Shown here: piece by piece, positions 6,632 through 7,295 of the stretch
How positions within the stretch are numbered: the first letter of the stretch is position 1
Layout of the letters: every line of letters starts with the position of its first letter
Assembly (NCBI GenBank): GCA_009705435.1
Contig: WLTJ01000080.1
Coordinates: 1-7,295 of the forward strand
Length of the DNA stretch: 7,295 nt
Origin: Actinomycetota bacterium
GTDB lineage: Bacteria > Actinomycetota > Acidimicrobiia > Acidimicrobiales > Ilumatobacteraceae
Direction: 5' to 3'
The notes under the pieces: model-generated
Database searches by the model: none
What the model saw: the letters and a program-made list of their open reading frames with translations, nothing else
Told to the model about the DNA's origin: nothing
Made by a program: the position numbers and the translations under genes

Positions 6632-7230
6632 GCGCCTCTGATAGTCCACAAGTTGCTGAACGCCGACAAGCAGTCGTGATCGCTGGTCACTCAGGAGACC
6701 GCGCCTTGGTGGAAATAGGTCTCACCGATGAACAGCCATCCGTTCGCGAATCGGCACTCGGTGCTTTGGATCGCTTGGGAGTTCTCACCGCTCCAACACT
6801 TGAAGTCTTCACCACTGACATTGATGTACGAGTGCGACGCAGGGTCGCCGAATTGGGAGCGAAATTTTCAAGTTTCGATTTACTACCCCTGCTGAGCGAT
6901 AACGAACCCCTTGTCGTAGAGATGGCTGCATGGTCATGCGGCGAACATGAGGTCGTCACACAAACAGTTCTCGACAAACTTATTGAACTCACAACGACGC
7001 ATAGCGAACCCCTTGTACGAGAAGCATCAGTTGCTGCTCTCGGCGCTATCGGCGATGAGTTGGGTCTCGACGCGATCATTGCGGCCTGCAGTGATAAGCC
7101 TGCGATTCGGCGTCGAGCAGTACTCGCTCTAGCTCCCTTTGACACACCCGAAGTAAAAATCACATTGCACAAGGCGCTTGAAGATCGCGACTGGCAGGTA
7201 CGCCAAGCCGCCGAAGACTTACTCGGCTAA
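6628..7230 (+). CDS. HEAT-repeat protein
   Basis: This 200-residue protein is made almost wholly of paired-helix repeats of about 25-33 residues. Repeats are visible at about 25-51 (DEQPSVRESALGALDRLG), 56-80 (DIDVRVRRRVAELGAKF), 82-107 (DNEPLVVEMAAWSCGEH), 114-143 (SEPLVREASVAALGAIGD), 146-171 (DKPAIRRRAVLALAPFD) and 174-200 (DRDWQVRQAAEDLLG). The recurring D..xxVRxxAxxALG pattern is the HEAT / PBS-lyase-like HEAT signature, so it is probably a soluble protein-protein interaction scaffold. There is no signal peptide, membrane helix or enzyme motif. The bilin-lyase subgroup shares such repeats, but nothing here suggests bilin chemistry. The start ATG overlaps the preceding small gene by 4 bases and has no ribosome binding site of its own, so it is probably translated by coupling. 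The specific partner is unknown. Confidence 0.88.
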   Translation: MSASDSPQVAERRQAVVIAGHSGDRALVEIGLTDEQPSVRESALGALDRLGVLTAPTLEVFTTDIDVRVRRRVAELGAKFSSFDLLPLLSDNEPLVVEMAAWSCGEHEVVTQTVLDKLIELTTTHSEPLVREASVAALGAIGDELGLDAIIAACSDKPAIRRRAVLALAPFDTPEVKITLHKALEDRDWQVRQAAEDLLG

Positions 7231-7248
7231 CTCCATTTTGGTGTGTAC

Positions 7249-7295
7249 TTATACGCCCTGCAGGATCAACAGGATTCCGAAGATCACAAAAAGTA
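7249..7295 (-). CDS. C-terminal end of a probable membrane protein (partial)
   Basis: On the minus strand, one frame entering from the right edge reads LFVIFGILLILQGV followed by TAA (7249-7251). The split codon at the very edge ends in TA, which codes only Leu, Ile or Val when the codon is NTA, so the hydrophobic run continues outwards. Only 14 full residues are visible, but such an all-hydrophobic end with a Gly turn is typical of a last transmembrane helix. It converges on the HEAT gene with 18 bases between the stops (7230 and 7249), matching the tight convergent pair at the other end of the window. The family cannot be named. Confidence 0.5.
   Translation of the reverse strand, partial: LFVIFGILLILQGV

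Noticed and set aside
6687..7172. 161-codon minus-strand open frame opposite the HEAT gene
   Set aside because: Ser/Arg/Thr-rich shadow with no recognisable motif; the plus strand carries regular HEAT repeats.
7231..7248. Intrinsic terminator after the HEAT gene
   Set aside because: No inverted repeat followed by a T run can be seen in these 18 bases.

Overview
The window looks like a chromosomal segment of an actinobacterium. The main reasons are a full-length UPF0182 membrane protein and a membrane-anchored PDZ/Lon-type serine protease (YlbL family) on the same strand. These two families are also neighbours in mycobacteria (Rv3193c/Rv3194c, from memory). G+C is moderate, roughly 50-55% by eye, and intergenic gaps are very short. 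That would suit an aquatic, compact-genome lineage such as an Acidimicrobiia-type bacterium rather than a high-GC soil actinomycete, but this taxonomic guess is inference. No rRNA, tRNA, CRISPR array, insertion sequence, integrase or other mobile element was seen.

Layout, left to right. (1) The 3' end of a + strand gene of unknown function, with a helical, coiled-coil-like C-terminus, enters from the left edge and stops at 215. (2) It converges, after only 10 bases, on a three-gene minus-strand block transcribed from about 6420 down to 226. In transcription order this block is the PDZ/Lon protease (6420-5152), a 78-base gap holding short repeats, a 630-residue DivIVA-domain protein (5073-3181), a 9-base gap, and the UPF0182 protein (3171-226). 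The UPF0182 protein carries a seven-unit GTDP-type repeat before its C-terminal helical tail. (3) Divergent from the protease are a tiny one-helix membrane protein (about 6473-6631) and a HEAT-repeat protein (6628-7230), which overlap by 4 bases as ATGA. (4) The last 47 bases hold the C-terminal end of a minus-strand gene with a hydrophobic terminal helix.

How the genes may work together: the minus-strand block encodes three proteins expected at or near the cell envelope. These are a protease with its catalytic domain probably outside the membrane, a coiled-coil protein of the pole/septum-marking DivIVA type, and a large seven-helix membrane protein with a long extracytoplasmic region. A shared role in envelope growth or quality control is an inference from position only. 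The most unusual object is the DivIVA-domain protein. It ends in a Trp/Cys/His-rich module (about residues 540-627, closing with HAGCRC) that resembles the C-terminal part of phage minor head proteins of the Mu gpF / SPP1 gp7 type. That pairing of a cytoskeletal-type N-terminus and a phage-like C-terminus is the best candidate here for something not well described.
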